Below, one piece after another: positions 25,022 to 34,170 of a DNA stretch of 64,000 nucleotides. This DNA comes from Muribaculaceae bacterium Isolate-002 (NCI). GTDB taxonomy: Bacteria > Bacteroidota > Bacteroidia > Bacteroidales > Muribaculaceae. The stretch lies in the NCBI GenBank assembly GCA_004102805.1, contig SCEG01000001.1, forward strand, positions 62,001 to 126,000, in the 5' to 3' direction. Both the position numbers and the translations under genes were made by a program. Numbering within the stretch: position 1 is the stretch's first letter; every line of letters begins with the position of its first letter. The notes beneath the pieces are model-generated. The model searched no databases. It had not been told where the DNA came from and saw nothing but the letters and a program-made list of their open reading frames with translations.

Positions 25022-25819
25022 ATGATAAAGAAAAAATTAGTCAAGATATTCTTACTATCGCTATTATTGCTTACATCGTGCGGAATGCCGAAGAATATTG
25101 TATATTTTCAAGATCTTGAGACTGAGAAAGTGCTTGAGATCGATCATAATAACGGCATTGTGGCTAAGCCTGACGACGAGATTTCGATAATTGTGACAAG
25201 TCAGAATCCGGAGCTCGCTGCAATATTCAATCTCCCGCTTGTGACGACGCTTGCCGGTCGAGGAAGTTCGCAGGCCTATAACCAGCAGGTGGCTACATAT
25301 ACGGTTGACAAAGAGGGCTATATCAATTTTCCGATATTGGGCCAGGTGAAGGTCGAGGGATTGTCAAGAACTGAGATCTCCGACAAAATCAAGGCTGAAC
25401 TTGTATCGCAGAAGTTGCTTGACGATCCGGTAGTGTCGGTAAGTTTCGTCAATGTGTCGTATTCGGTGACAGGTGAGGTTGCCAAACCGGGGCGTTTCCC
25501 GCTTGACAGAGACAGGATGACGGTGCTTGATGCGCTTGCCAATGCCGGCGACCTGACGATTTACGGCGACCGTGTTGGAGTAAAGGTGCTTCGTCGCGAG
25601 GATGGCATACTCAAGACCTACAACATAGATCTGACGGATGCGGAGAAGGTGACGAAATCGCCTGCATATATCATACAGCAGGATGATATGATTTATGTCA
25701 CTCCTAATCCGGCTCGCGGACGAATGTCGACCGTAAACGGCAATAACTTGATTTCCACTTCGTTCTGGATTTCTATTGCCTCGGTGCTGACCTCAATCGC
25801 GGTGCTGATTTTTAAATAA
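25022..25819 (+). CDS. Polysaccharide export lipoprotein, Wza/SLBB family
   Basis: A 265-residue outer-membrane export protein. The signal peptide ends in a lipobox 'LLLTSCGMP' with Cys20. The Poly_export domain follows ('VAKPDDEISIIVTSQNPEL', 'TVDKEGYINFPILGQVKVEG'), then an SLBB-type domain ('YSVTGEVAKPGRFP'), and a C-terminal hydrophobic helix ('ISIASVLTSIAVLIF') that in Wza forms the outer-membrane pore. Together with the Wzc-like kinase 70 nt downstream it makes the export core of a Wzy-type capsule or exopolysaccharide locus. I see no UpxY/UpxZ-type regulator ahead of it and no exact promoter. Confidence 0.92.
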   Translation: MIKKKLVKIFLLSLLLLTSCGMPKNIVYFQDLETEKVLEIDHNNGIVAKPDDEISIIVTSQNPELAAIFNLPLVTTLAGRGSSQAYNQQVATYTVDKEGYINFPILGQVKVEGLSRTEISDKIKAELVSQKLLDDPVVSVSFVNVSYSVTGEVAKPGRFPLDRDRMTVLDALANAGDLTIYGDRVGVKVLRREDGILKTYNIDLTDAEKVTKSPAYIIQQDDMIYVTPNPARGRMSTVNGNNLISTSFWISIASVLTSIAVLIFK

Positions 25820-25889
25820 GTGACCGATATCAAGCTTATCTCTCCCCAACAGATTAAAAAAAAGATGTAGATATTCAACGATAAAAAAC

Positions 25890-28343
25890 ATGTCACAAAT
25901 TACCGATACGGACCAGAAGGATAAGAAGTCGAAAGGAATACCTTTCGAAGAAATGTTAAGAATATGCCTTTCGCATTGGAAGTGGTATGCTATTTCTCTG
26001 CTTATAATCATGGGTTTCGCCGTGTATAAGCTGATCAGCACGGAGCCGACCTACCTGCGCACCGCTTCAGTTCTGATCAAGGAGGAGAGCAAGGGAGGGC
26101 AGTTCGGCAATATGGCGGCAGCATTGAGCGATCTTGGCGGAGTCACGCCCATGTCAAGCGTCGACAACGAGCTCGAAGCTATGAAGTCGCCTGCCGTGAT
26201 GCTTGAGGTGATAGAGAAACTTGGTCTTAACACCGACTATAAGCAGACCGGAGGTTTACGCGACAAGACTCTCTATGGCAACAACCAGCCATTCGTGCTG
26301 ACATTCTCAAATCCGGATGAGAGGTATTCGTATTCGGTAACCGGAGATCTCGGTGTTGACAATAAATTTGTGATTAACAAGATTGAAAGCAGAGGCAATG
26401 GCGAGAAATTTAAATATTCGGATATATTTACTCTCGATCTGAACAAGGGAGTGGATTCGGTGGCTACCCCGGCGGGAACACTGGTGATATCGCCAAATCC
26501 GGAGTATAAAGCCAAAGAGTTGAAAGAACCGATGCGCATAAATATCTATCATACGCCGGTGGAGTGGCGCGTGCAGGGTTATACGAGCAGACTTAACGCA
26601 GTGCTTGCAAACCGTAAGGCTTCGGTCATAAATCTTTCGTTTGCTGATCATTCACGTCAGCGAGCATCAGATATCATCAATGCTGTCATTGATGTGTATA
26701 ATGAGAAATGGATTGATGACAAGAACCGTATGACTGATGCCACTGCGGAATTTATTGATCAGCGTATCGACATAATCAAGAATGAGCTTCTTGATGTCGA
26801 CCGGTCTATTTCAAATTACAAATCAAAAAATTCGCTGCCTGACCTGCAGGCGATAGTGTCGGTAGACCTCGCAAAGCAATCGGAGGCAGAGAAAAAGATA
26901 CTTGAACTTCAGAGCCAATATACAATGGCAAAGCATCTGCAGGAGTTCATATCCAATCCTGACAATTATGACAAGGTGCTGCCGAGCATGTCGATAACCG
27001 GACTTGCCAACAGCGGTTCTGCCAATTCTGAAATACTGGAATACAATACGACTCTTATGGAGCGTAACCGCCTGGTTTCGGACAATTCGACGAGCAATCC
27101 GCTGGTGAAGGATTTTGACCGTCGTCTTGACGGTATGCGCAAGGCGATTGTTCAGTCGGTGAGCACGCAGACCGAGCAGTTGCGCACGGCACTCAATGAC
27201 ATGGTGGCAGAACGCAACCGTACATCGGGACGTATAGCCAACAGTCCGACACAGGCCAATGACCTGCTTGGAGTGGAGCGTCAGCAGAAGGTTAAGGAAG
27301 CGCTCTATCTGTATCTTTTGGAAAAGAAGGAGGCCAATGACCTGTCAAAGACATTCACGGCCTACAACACCCGCGTCATCACTCCGCCTATGGGTGACAG
27401 CAAGCCGGTGGCTCCGCGGGGAATGAAAACACTTCTGTTTGCTTTCTTTTTTGCAATGGCAGTGCCCACAGGACTGATTTTCGTGCAATATAACATGGAT
27501 ACGATGGTGCGTACGAAGGCTGATATGGATGACCGTTTCAAAGCTCCATTCCTGGGCAGTGTGCCATTGTATGGCAAGAAACCGTCGAGACTGAAACGTC
27601 TGTTTAAGAAAAAGGGAGGCGAGGACAAGCCGAGCGACATTGTTGTCAAGTATGGCAACGGGTCGGCAATCAATGAGGCGTTCCGCATGATACGCTCCAA
27701 TCTCGAGCTCATGAACTCACGCATAGCGGCCGGCCGCGACGACAAGAGCATAGTCACTATGGTGACTTCAGCGATACCGGGTTCAGGAAAGACATTTGTG
27801 TCGCTCAATCTTGCGGCGGCATACGCATTGAAAAAGATAAAAGTGGCGGTGGTCGATGTCGACTTGCGCAAGGCGACTCTTTCGAAGAGTTTCGGCGCTC
27901 CGCACCGTGGTGTGACCGCATATCTTTCGGGTACAGCCACACTTGATGATATCATAATCAAAAATGCATCGGGCGTGGAGTATCTTGATGTTGTTCCGGC
28001 CGGTGTGATACCTCCGGATCCGGCCGAGTTGATTGACAGTCCTCGTTTCGCAAAGCTCATGTCCGAGTTGAAAAGTCGTTATGACGTGGTGCTTCTTGAC
28101 TGTCCGCCGACAGAGCCGGTAACCGACTCGTCAGTAATAACCCGAGTGGTAGACCGCACGGTCTATGTAGTCAGGGTAGGAAACCTGAAACGCGATTTCC
28201 TTGACACCTTGCAGGAATATTACGAGCACAAGCGATATACGAACATGACCGCAGTGCTTAATGCCGTTGATGGAGGCTCAGGCAAGGCATCGTACGGCTA
28301 CGGCTATGGCTACGGCTATGGTTACGGGAACAAAGACAAATGA
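25890..28343 (+). CDS. Wzc-like chain-length regulator and BY-kinase
   Basis: A fused Wzz-type co-polymerase and bacterial tyrosine kinase controlling polysaccharide length and export. The 817 residues comprise a first membrane helix (about 30-48), a periplasmic Wzz domain with coiled-coil segments, a second helix (about 513-533), and a cytoplasmic kinase with Walker A 'SAIPGSGKTFVSLN' near 626, Walker A' 'VAVVDVDLRKAT' near 652 and Walker B 'VVLLDCPPTEP' near 731. The C-terminus is a tyrosine cluster of six Tyr-Gly pairs, the usual autophosphorylation tail. No separate phosphatase gene is seen nearby. It follows the Wza-like gene directly. Confidence 0.94.
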   Translation: MSQITDTDQKDKKSKGIPFEEMLRICLSHWKWYAISLLIIMGFAVYKLISTEPTYLRTASVLIKEESKGGQFGNMAAALSDLGGVTPMSSVDNELEAMKSPAVMLEVIEKLGLNTDYKQTGGLRDKTLYGNNQPFVLTFSNPDERYSYSVTGDLGVDNKFVINKIESRGNGEKFKYSDIFTLDLNKGVDSVATPAGTLVISPNPEYKAKELKEPMRINIYHTPVEWRVQGYTSRLNAVLANRKASVINLSFADHSRQRASDIINAVIDVYNEKWIDDKNRMTDATAEFIDQRIDIIKNELLDVDRSISNYKSKNSLPDLQAIVSVDLAKQSEAEKKILELQSQYTMAKHLQEFISNPDNYDKVLPSMSITGLANSGSANSEILEYNTTLMERNRLVSDNSTSNPLVKDFDRRLDGMRKAIVQSVSTQTEQLRTALNDMVAERNRTSGRIANSPTQANDLLGVERQQKVKEALYLYLLEKKEANDLSKTFTAYNTRVITPPMGDSKPVAPRGMKTLLFAFFFAMAVPTGLIFVQYNMDTMVRTKADMDDRFKAPFLGSVPLYGKKPSRLKRLFKKKGGEDKPSDIVVKYGNGSAINEAFRMIRSNLELMNSRIAAGRDDKSIVTMVTSAIPGSGKTFVSLNLAAAYALKKIKVAVVDVDLRKATLSKSFGAPHRGVTAYLSGTATLDDIIIKNASGVEYLDVVPAGVIPPDPAELIDSPRFAKLMSELKSRYDVVLLDCPPTEPVTDSSVITRVVDRTVYVVRVGNLKRDFLDTLQEYYEHKRYTNMTAVLNAVDGGSGKASYGYGYGYGYGYGNKDK
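28293..28328 (+). repeat. Hexanucleotide repeat (TAYGGN)x6 encoding the Tyr-Gly tail
   Basis: Six in-frame copies of TAY-GGN at the 3' end of the kinase gene encode (Tyr-Gly)6. Copies differ only at third codon positions. Slippage here would change the number of tyrosines without breaking the frame. Confidence 0.85.
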
Positions 28344-28551
28344 TCAACCTGATATTGAAAAATAGCAGGTCGGGCTGCAAAGGCGTTGCCAACTGACGAC
28401 AACGTCCTGACAGCCGGATTGCAGTTGAATACACCCTGTGATGCATCTGTATGTCAAGAGCGGAAAAGGATTTCTCCTATGACGTATAGCGCCCGGTATG
28501 TTGGTTTTCAGCATCGATTGATAGAGCTTCTCCCGATAAAAAACTGTTTAG

Positions 28552-29721
28552 ATGATACTGTGTAAGGAAATAGTGCTTGAAAGTGTCTCGACCTTCTGGG
28601 GGTTGCGACTGTTGCTTCTTGCCGTGCTGATGTTCTGCGGCTGGGGCATCGCATATAAAAACAATAACAACAATTATTTCTGGTATTATGCAATTCCGAT
28701 AATAATATTGTATACTTTGATACAAGGATTGCGTTTCGATCGCGGCGTAGATTATCCGCATTATGCTCAGGAATTGCAATATGACTTGTATGCCGGAACC
28801 GGAATAACACGAGAATTTCTTTATGATTTTTTTGTGTTGTTCATGCGTAATTTCAATATTCCGTTTTATTTCGGATTTCTATTTTACAGTTGGTTGTTTA
28901 TTACAGGCTTTATGCTTGTAGTGAAGCATTTCCAGAAATACGCGTTTTGGATAATTCCAATATTTTATCTGTTGACACTCGATGCGTCGGAAAATTTTAT
29001 TCGACAGTTTATAGCAATCTCTTTCCTGTTTTTTGCATACAACAGTTATCTTCAGAATAAAATCAAGAAGATGTATGTGATGCTTATTCTAATTCCGCTT
29101 ATACACCTCAGCGGATTATTTGCGGTAGGGGTATTTCTGTTGTGTGTCTATGTTAATTTTACCAAGTTTATTAAGTCGGCATTGCCCTTATTGGGATTTT
29201 ACATCATACTTACTGTTGTCTGGAATGTTGCCAATATGGATATTTTTGCTGATATGCTGCAGTCATCGGCTGATTCTTTTGAGGATACGAATTTTGAAGT
29301 TTATGTAGACAACAGTGAGAGATGGTTTACTTCGGATGGTGACCTTGATGCGGCGATGGGTATTGAAAACAGTATAGTCAGGGAGATTACCGGCTTCTTG
29401 TGTAATTGTGCGATAATATGGTTCGGATTTGCGGTATGCAGGCGAGACCCACGCTTTGGAATTGCTTATTATTCTACTTATCTTGCTATTATAATAGGGG
29501 CAGTTGGCGGCAATATCGAACTTGTCAACCGCATGGCATGGTGGTTATGGCCTTTCGCTCCAATAATAATAGGCGGAGTGCTTCAACCCGATAAGAAATA
29601 TACAGTGACGAGTTGGGTGCTTATCGGTCTCTTTGTCGTGACGTATTATGTTAAATTTTTCATGCAGGTAGGCAAACCCGGACTGTTTGGAAGTGCATTT
29701 GTATGGGATATAGTGCAATAA
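28552..29721 (+). CDS. EpsG-family membrane protein (putative Wzy-type polysaccharide polymerase)
   Basis: A 389-residue polytopic membrane protein with about ten hydrophobic helices. The conserved features of the EpsG family are visible: 'LRFDRGVDYPHY' after the second helix, and 'ENFIRQFIAISFLFFAYNSYL' (given here only as 'FIRQFIAISFLF') with the invariant Arg-Gln. EpsG proteins are thought to polymerise repeat units in exopolysaccharide loci. The start region is less certain, with ATG 28552 preceded by 208 nt of non-coding DNA after the kinase gene. The gene is AT-rich compared with the genes up to 28.3 kb, like the transferase genes that follow. Confidence 0.78.
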   Translation: MILCKEIVLESVSTFWGLRLLLLAVLMFCGWGIAYKNNNNNYFWYYAIPIIILYTLIQGLRFDRGVDYPHYAQELQYDLYAGTGITREFLYDFFVLFMRNFNIPFYFGFLFYSWLFITGFMLVVKHFQKYAFWIIPIFYLLTLDASENFIRQFIAISFLFFAYNSYLQNKIKKMYVMLILIPLIHLSGLFAVGVFLLCVYVNFTKFIKSALPLLGFYIILTVVWNVANMDIFADMLQSSADSFEDTNFEVYVDNSERWFTSDGDLDAAMGIENSIVREITGFLCNCAIIWFGFAVCRRDPRFGIAYYSTYLAIIIGAVGGNIELVNRMAWWLWPFAPIIIGGVLQPDKKYTVTSWVLIGLFVVTYYVKFFMQVGKPGLFGSAFVWDIVQ

Positions 29722-29733
29722 CATGTCGGTTTT

Positions 29734-30756
29734 ATGGAAGAAAATAAATTGTTGAGCGTGATTGTTCCGGTATACAATGTAGAGAATTATCTCGACCGTT
29801 GTATGGAGAGCATCGTAAATCAGACTTATAAAAATCTTGAAATCATACTTGTGGATGACGGTTCACCTGACAGGTGTCCGGAAAAATGTGAGGAGTGGGC
29901 TAAACGCGATTCCCGAATAAAAGTCGTGCATAAGAAAAACGCAGGCCTTGGGTTAGCGCGCAACTCCGGACTTGAGGTTGCTACCGGCGAATATGTGGCT
30001 TTTGTTGATTCTGACGACTGGCTTGAGCCCGATATGTATAAGGAGCTGATGCATGAAGCGATAGAACACGATTTGGATTGTGTATATTGTGGTTTCAGGC
30101 AGCAACTGCCGTCACAAAATTTTGTGGATTACGTAGACATGAGCGGAGTGATATTCCGTGATGGTGAAGTGTCAGAATTGTCCCGACGTTTTGTTTTGGA
30201 TTTCAGTCATGAGCCGCTTCATTTCAGCGTGTGGCATGGGGTGTACAGACTCAAGCTGATTGATTTTAAATTTGTCAGCGAACGTGAATACATGTCGGAA
30301 GACCTTCCGTTCACACTTATGTTTCTGCAAAGATGTCGCAGCTTTTCATATTTACCCAAGGCACTATATAACTATGTATATAATGCCAAGAGTTTGTCAC
30401 GCACATATAATGAGAGCACCTTTAAAAGAGCACTGTCCACAGCCGGTCTGGTAAATGATATATACAGAGGAACCGAGCATGAGGGAGCGGGGAACGCCTA
30501 TGCATTTTGTCAAGTGTATTTCCTGATGCGTTTTCCAATAATGAAATCAAAAATCTCTCTTCGAAGGAAATATCAAATTTTCAAAAAAATCATTCAGGAC
30601 GAGGCCTACGGTGAATTTCTTTCGAATTCTAAAAATTTTGTTTTCAGAAAAGGAATTAAATATCGATTGCTAAAGTCAATATATAATATGCACCGTAAAA
30701 AGAGGGTGTTGTTGAACTTTCTGACGATAGTGGCTGTAAGTATGAAGAAGGGTTAA
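29734..30756 (+). CDS. Glycosyltransferase family 2
   Basis: A GT-A fold transferase of 340 residues, with 'LSVIVPVYNVENYLDRC', 'EIILVDDGSPD', and the metal-binding 'FVDSDDW' followed by 'LEPDMY', all standard for GT2. It should add one sugar to the lipid-linked repeat unit on the cytoplasmic face. Donor and acceptor are unknown. It begins 12 nt after the EpsG-like gene and is followed by the GT8 gene after 16 nt, so it is part of one transcript. Confidence 0.93.
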   Translation: MEENKLLSVIVPVYNVENYLDRCMESIVNQTYKNLEIILVDDGSPDRCPEKCEEWAKRDSRIKVVHKKNAGLGLARNSGLEVATGEYVAFVDSDDWLEPDMYKELMHEAIEHDLDCVYCGFRQQLPSQNFVDYVDMSGVIFRDGEVSELSRRFVLDFSHEPLHFSVWHGVYRLKLIDFKFVSEREYMSEDLPFTLMFLQRCRSFSYLPKALYNYVYNAKSLSRTYNESTFKRALSTAGLVNDIYRGTEHEGAGNAYAFCQVYFLMRFPIMKSKISLRRKYQIFKKIIQDEAYGEFLSNSKNFVFRKGIKYRLLKSIYNMHRKKRVLLNFLTIVAVSMKKG

Positions 30757-30772
30757 TCAAAAAGACAACAGA

Positions 30773-31672
30773 ATGATACCGGTAGTATTTTCGTCTGATC
30801 ATAATTTTATAATGCCCACCTATGTGGCTATTTCGTCGATGCTTGCCAAAGCTTCGCGTGCGTGTGGTATATATCTGCTTGTCGCTGATGATGTGACCGA
30901 TGAAGACAAGCGTATACTTAAGGAGTTGGCTAAGAAATATGGCAGTGCCATTGAATTTATACCAGTCGGAAATGTGTTTGACGATACGTTTTGCGTGAGA
31001 GGCATTACAAAAGCCACATATTTCAGGTTGCTTATCCCTTGGTTGTTGCCGCAACACGACAAGGTGATATATCTTGATGGGGATATCGTGGTGACCGGTG
31101 ATATTGCCGAGTTATATGATATTTCTTTAGGTGAAGGTAATCTGATTGGCGGTATTCGTACTCCGGGTTTTTCGACAAATAGAAAAATAAGGAAAGAAAT
31201 TGAGAATAATGGCTTGAATTATCGTGAATATATAAATGCAGGAATATTGATATTTAATAATGCTTTATTGCGGAAAGAAAATTTTAAGCCGATATTTTTG
31301 AGCCATATCGATAAAAAGTATAGTTTTCAAGACCAGGATATTCTTAATATAACGTGTAAAGGACATATATGTTTTCTGCCGCTTAAATACAATTATACAG
31401 GCACGATAAAACCGGATATCATCGATATGTTCGTATCAATGGGTCTGGCTACACAAGAGGATATTGCAGATGCGGTGACATCTCCGGTCATAATACATTA
31501 TGCCGGTGCCAAGCCTTGGCGAGAATTTACGTCAAGATGGTGTGATTGGGTTAATCATTATCGGTCAACACCATTTTATAGCCAGAAATTAATCGACGGA
31601 ATTTCTTCAAAAGTTTTATATCCGGCCTTTAGTCTGAAGAAAACTATTAAAATGTTGATAAAGAGATATTGA
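30773..31672 (+). CDS. Glycosyltransferase family 8
   Basis: A 299-residue retaining transferase of the LgtC/GT8 type, usually using UDP-galactose or UDP-glucose. It shows 'PVVFSSDHNFIMPTYVAI' at the start, the DxD-like 'VIYLDGDIVV', 'YINAGILIFN' and 'QDQDILN', all GT8 hallmarks. The last residues are basic and hydrophobic, as in LgtC-type membrane association. It lies within the polysaccharide locus and ends just before the next gene. Confidence 0.9.
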   Translation: MIPVVFSSDHNFIMPTYVAISSMLAKASRACGIYLLVADDVTDEDKRILKELAKKYGSAIEFIPVGNVFDDTFCVRGITKATYFRLLIPWLLPQHDKVIYLDGDIVVTGDIAELYDISLGEGNLIGGIRTPGFSTNRKIRKEIENNGLNYREYINAGILIFNNALLRKENFKPIFLSHIDKKYSFQDQDILNITCKGHICFLPLKYNYTGTIKPDIIDMFVSMGLATQEDIADAVTSPVIIHYAGAKPWREFTSRWCDWVNHYRSTPFYSQKLIDGISSKVLYPAFSLKKTIKMLIKRY

Positions 31673-31683
31673 TTATAAAGAAT

Positions 31684-32628
31684 ATGAAAAGACGTACTAA
31701 GCAGCTGGCTCTTGATAAAAGTATTGTGGGCAGAATAAAATATTTCCTTAGTGATCCTTTCTGGTTGTTTGGGGTTGTCCTTAGACGGAAATTGTCAAAA
31801 CATATCAATAACGATGCCCGTTATCTCAGATGGGAGTATTTTTTCGGAATGAAAAAACGTCTTAATTTAAAGAATCCGCGCACTTACAATGAGAAACTCC
31901 AATGGATGAAGCTATATGACAGAAATCCATTGTATACCCGTCTTGTCGACAAAGCATCCGTAAAGGACTATATTGCTGAGGTGATGGGCAATGACGATAT
32001 TATCATTCCTACTCTTGGAGTGTGGGACAGTTTCGACGATATTGATTTTGACTCACTCCCGCAACAGTTTGTTCTCAAGACGACTCATGATAGCGGTGGC
32101 GTGGTGATATGTCATGACAAATCGTCTCTCGATTTGAAAGAAACGCGTAATAAGCTGGAAAAGAGTATGGCCAACAATTACTATCTTGAACACCGGGAAT
32201 GGCCATACAAGGATGTAAAGCCGCGTATAATAGCTGAAAAATATATGGTCGACGAGAGTGGGACGGAACTTAAGGATTATAAATTTTTCTGTTTCGATGG
32301 TGAGCCCAAGATGCTGTTTATTGCGACAGACCGTCCACATGACACCCGCTTTGACTTCTTTGATATTGATTTTAACCATTTGCCATTTACCCAAGGTCAT
32401 CCCAATGCCGAAAAATCTATCTCAAAGCCTAATAATTTTGACGAGATGATTGAGATAGCTCATAAGTTGTCGAAAGGCCTAAATCAGGTGAGGGTAGACC
32501 TGTATAATGTCAACGGAAAGATTTATTTCGGAGAACTGACATTTGCACATTTCTCAGGCAATGTCCCTTTCAAACCATCCAAATGGGATGAAATCATAGG
32601 AGAATGGTGGTCGCTTGAGAAAAAATAA
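31684..32628 (+). CDS. TupA-like ATP-grasp protein
   Basis: A 314-residue protein of the TupA-like ATP-grasp family, found in polysaccharide loci and related to the teichuronopeptide synthesis protein TupA. Family marks are 'YNEKLQWMKLYDRNPLY', 'VDKASVKDYI', 'FVLKTTHDSGGVVI' and the C-terminal 'GKIYFGELTF' with acidic metal ligands. It probably attaches an amino acid or similar acid to a sugar; this is inference. I choose ATG 31684; an in-frame TTG at 31669 would overlap the GT8 stop. It is the last plus-strand gene of the locus and meets a convergent transferase gene. Confidence 0.85.
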   Translation: MKRRTKQLALDKSIVGRIKYFLSDPFWLFGVVLRRKLSKHINNDARYLRWEYFFGMKKRLNLKNPRTYNEKLQWMKLYDRNPLYTRLVDKASVKDYIAEVMGNDDIIIPTLGVWDSFDDIDFDSLPQQFVLKTTHDSGGVVICHDKSSLDLKETRNKLEKSMANNYYLEHREWPYKDVKPRIIAEKYMVDESGTELKDYKFFCFDGEPKMLFIATDRPHDTRFDFFDIDFNHLPFTQGHPNAEKSISKPNNFDEMIEIAHKLSKGLNQVRVDLYNVNGKIYFGELTFAHFSGNVPFKPSKWDEIIGEWWSLEKK

Positions 32629-32692
32629 GCAGGTTGTCGTTTTACCTTTGTGATTGTCGCTTATATTTACCAAGAAACTGCATCATATAAAT

Positions 32693-33712
32693 TTAAACAG
32701 ATTCATAGAGCATTGCGATTTTGCCGATTTTTTCTCCTAAACCTGCAATAGAAAAATCAGATAAGGCACGTTTGCGGTTGTGGTCTGACATCGTTTCATA
32801 CATATTGTTGTCGTTCAAGAGTTTTTCAATTCCTTCGCGCCATAATTCAACATTATTCGGTAAAATGATTGCATCTACATTGTTTTCAAGGTAGCTACGT
32901 GTGGAGCCGCTGTCAGAGATGATGATCGGTTTACCGAACTGCATTGCCTGTATGAAGACAAGCTGTCCCGACGAGACATTAAGGTCTTTCAAAGGAATAG
33001 CTACCGCTTTGCAGTTGTAAAGATATCGTTTCATGTCGTTTTTGAAACAGTTGTCAAGCACTTCGATATTCTCTTGTCCGGTATAGGGTATGTTGGGGCA
33101 AGCAATCTTTAGCTTTGCTTTTATGCCGGAAAAAACATCGATTAAGAAATTGTAGTCGCGGTTGCTCACGCCTGTTGCGAAAAAATAATCATTAGACGCC
33201 AGTTCGGGATCATAATAATTGCAGTTGTCGACCGGTATGCCTAATTTGACAAAGTGGAACTTGCCTTTGGCTTTCGGGAAAATGCGCTCATAGTGCTCCA
33301 CCTCGTTGCGCGCGAATACGATTATGCTTTTGACATATTTCGAACTTATGGCGCTATTTATCATTTTATAATACAGTTTCCCCGCCAGTCCGTTTTTGGG
33401 TTGGTAGATGAACGTCATTATCGTAATCGAGAGATTTCGACGGTGAAATATGTAGCGGTTGAAAAATGCTGCCAGAATACCGAAAAACTGCTGCCATGCT
33501 ATCACGTTGCGTGCGTTGGGGTGCTTCAGCATAAAAGAAAGAGGAGTCAGATAGAAGCCGAGCACTCGCCGTATTTTCGCTTTTGACATCGGCACTATGC
33601 GCTCTATCACATTCCATGGCCGGTGCGTAACGCTCTCGATTGATGCCGTAAAGTCAGCGGGTGTATCTGCATCGGAAAGGATATAGTTGTCGCTGTTGCG
33701 TTTCTGTTCCAT
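32693..33712 (-). CDS. Glycosyltransferase (GT4-like, GT-B fold)
   Basis: A 339-residue transferase. The C-terminal half has the GT-B nucleotide-binding pattern: 'YFFATGVSNRDYNFLID', 'IEVLDNCFKNDMKRYLYNC', 'LVFIQAMQFGKPIIISD' and 'LENNVDAIILP'. The usual E-x7-E is partly altered: Gln stands where the first Glu is expected ('SSGQLVFIQAMQFGKP'), so retaining chemistry should be confirmed. It faces the rest of the locus and forms a two-gene unit with the small 81-residue protein gene 11 nt upstream. Donor and acceptor unknown. Confidence 0.75.
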   Translation of the reverse strand: MEQKRNSDNYILSDADTPADFTASIESVTHRPWNVIERIVPMSKAKIRRVLGFYLTPLSFMLKHPNARNVIAWQQFFGILAAFFNRYIFHRRNLSITIMTFIYQPKNGLAGKLYYKMINSAISSKYVKSIIVFARNEVEHYERIFPKAKGKFHFVKLGIPVDNCNYYDPELASNDYFFATGVSNRDYNFLIDVFSGIKAKLKIACPNIPYTGQENIEVLDNCFKNDMKRYLYNCKAVAIPLKDLNVSSGQLVFIQAMQFGKPIIISDSGSTRSYLENNVDAIILPNNVELWREGIEKLLNDNNMYETMSDHNRKRALSDFSIAGLGEKIGKIAMLYESV

Positions 33713-33723
33713 AATTTATTGAT

Positions 33724-33969
33724 TCAATCAGTTTGCGACCGGGTGTCCATTACCATTCTGACATGTGTCAGGAATTCGTCAAATCCGTTGAATGGTGCCT
33801 TATGAATTCCAAGCCATGTATCAAACTGGGATTTTTCAGGAAACTGTCTGCTATAATTGAAATTGTAATCCTTGTAGTTGCGAGCATCTACAAAGGCAGG
33901 ATAGTCATCATAAAAGTCTTCCGCCACAGGCTCCCGGCCTGTTATTTTATTAATAATCCGTTTAATCAT
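33724..33969 (-). CDS. Small protein of unknown function next to a glycosyltransferase
   Basis: An 81-residue frame starting at ATG 33969 and ending 11 nt before the transferase gene. It is rich in aromatic and acidic residues ('DFYDDYPAFVDARNYKDY'), basic at its N-terminus ('MIKRIINKITGR'), and has no signal peptide or membrane helix. I recognise no family. It might be the N-terminal remnant of a larger transferase-like protein or a real small protein. A competing plus-strand frame (33733-33999) covers the same DNA; the minus frame is preferred for its tight spacing with the downstream gene. Confidence 0.45.
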   Translation of the reverse strand: MIKRIINKITGREPVAEDFYDDYPAFVDARNYKDYNFNYSRQFPEKSQFDTWLGIHKAPFNGFDEFLTHVRMVMDTRSQTD

Positions 33970-34170
33970 GATGAGAGAATTTCATTTATCGATAAATAAT
34001 GTCTGCAAAAATACTAAAAAAATTTATAAACTGCTTTCTTTTGCCTTGTTTGAGTTGCAAGGTTTATTTGTCCGCTGAACAGTTGTTTGCTGAAGAGTGC
34101 TGATTAGTTTGAACAAATTGGGGGATGTCGCGTTATACTGTCAAAGTTCAATCAATAAAATGTTTTAACC

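Noticed and set aside
28344..28551. Possible gene remnant between the kinase and the EpsG-like gene
   Set aside because: I tried to see a broken transferase or regulator here but found no frame with recognisable sequence.
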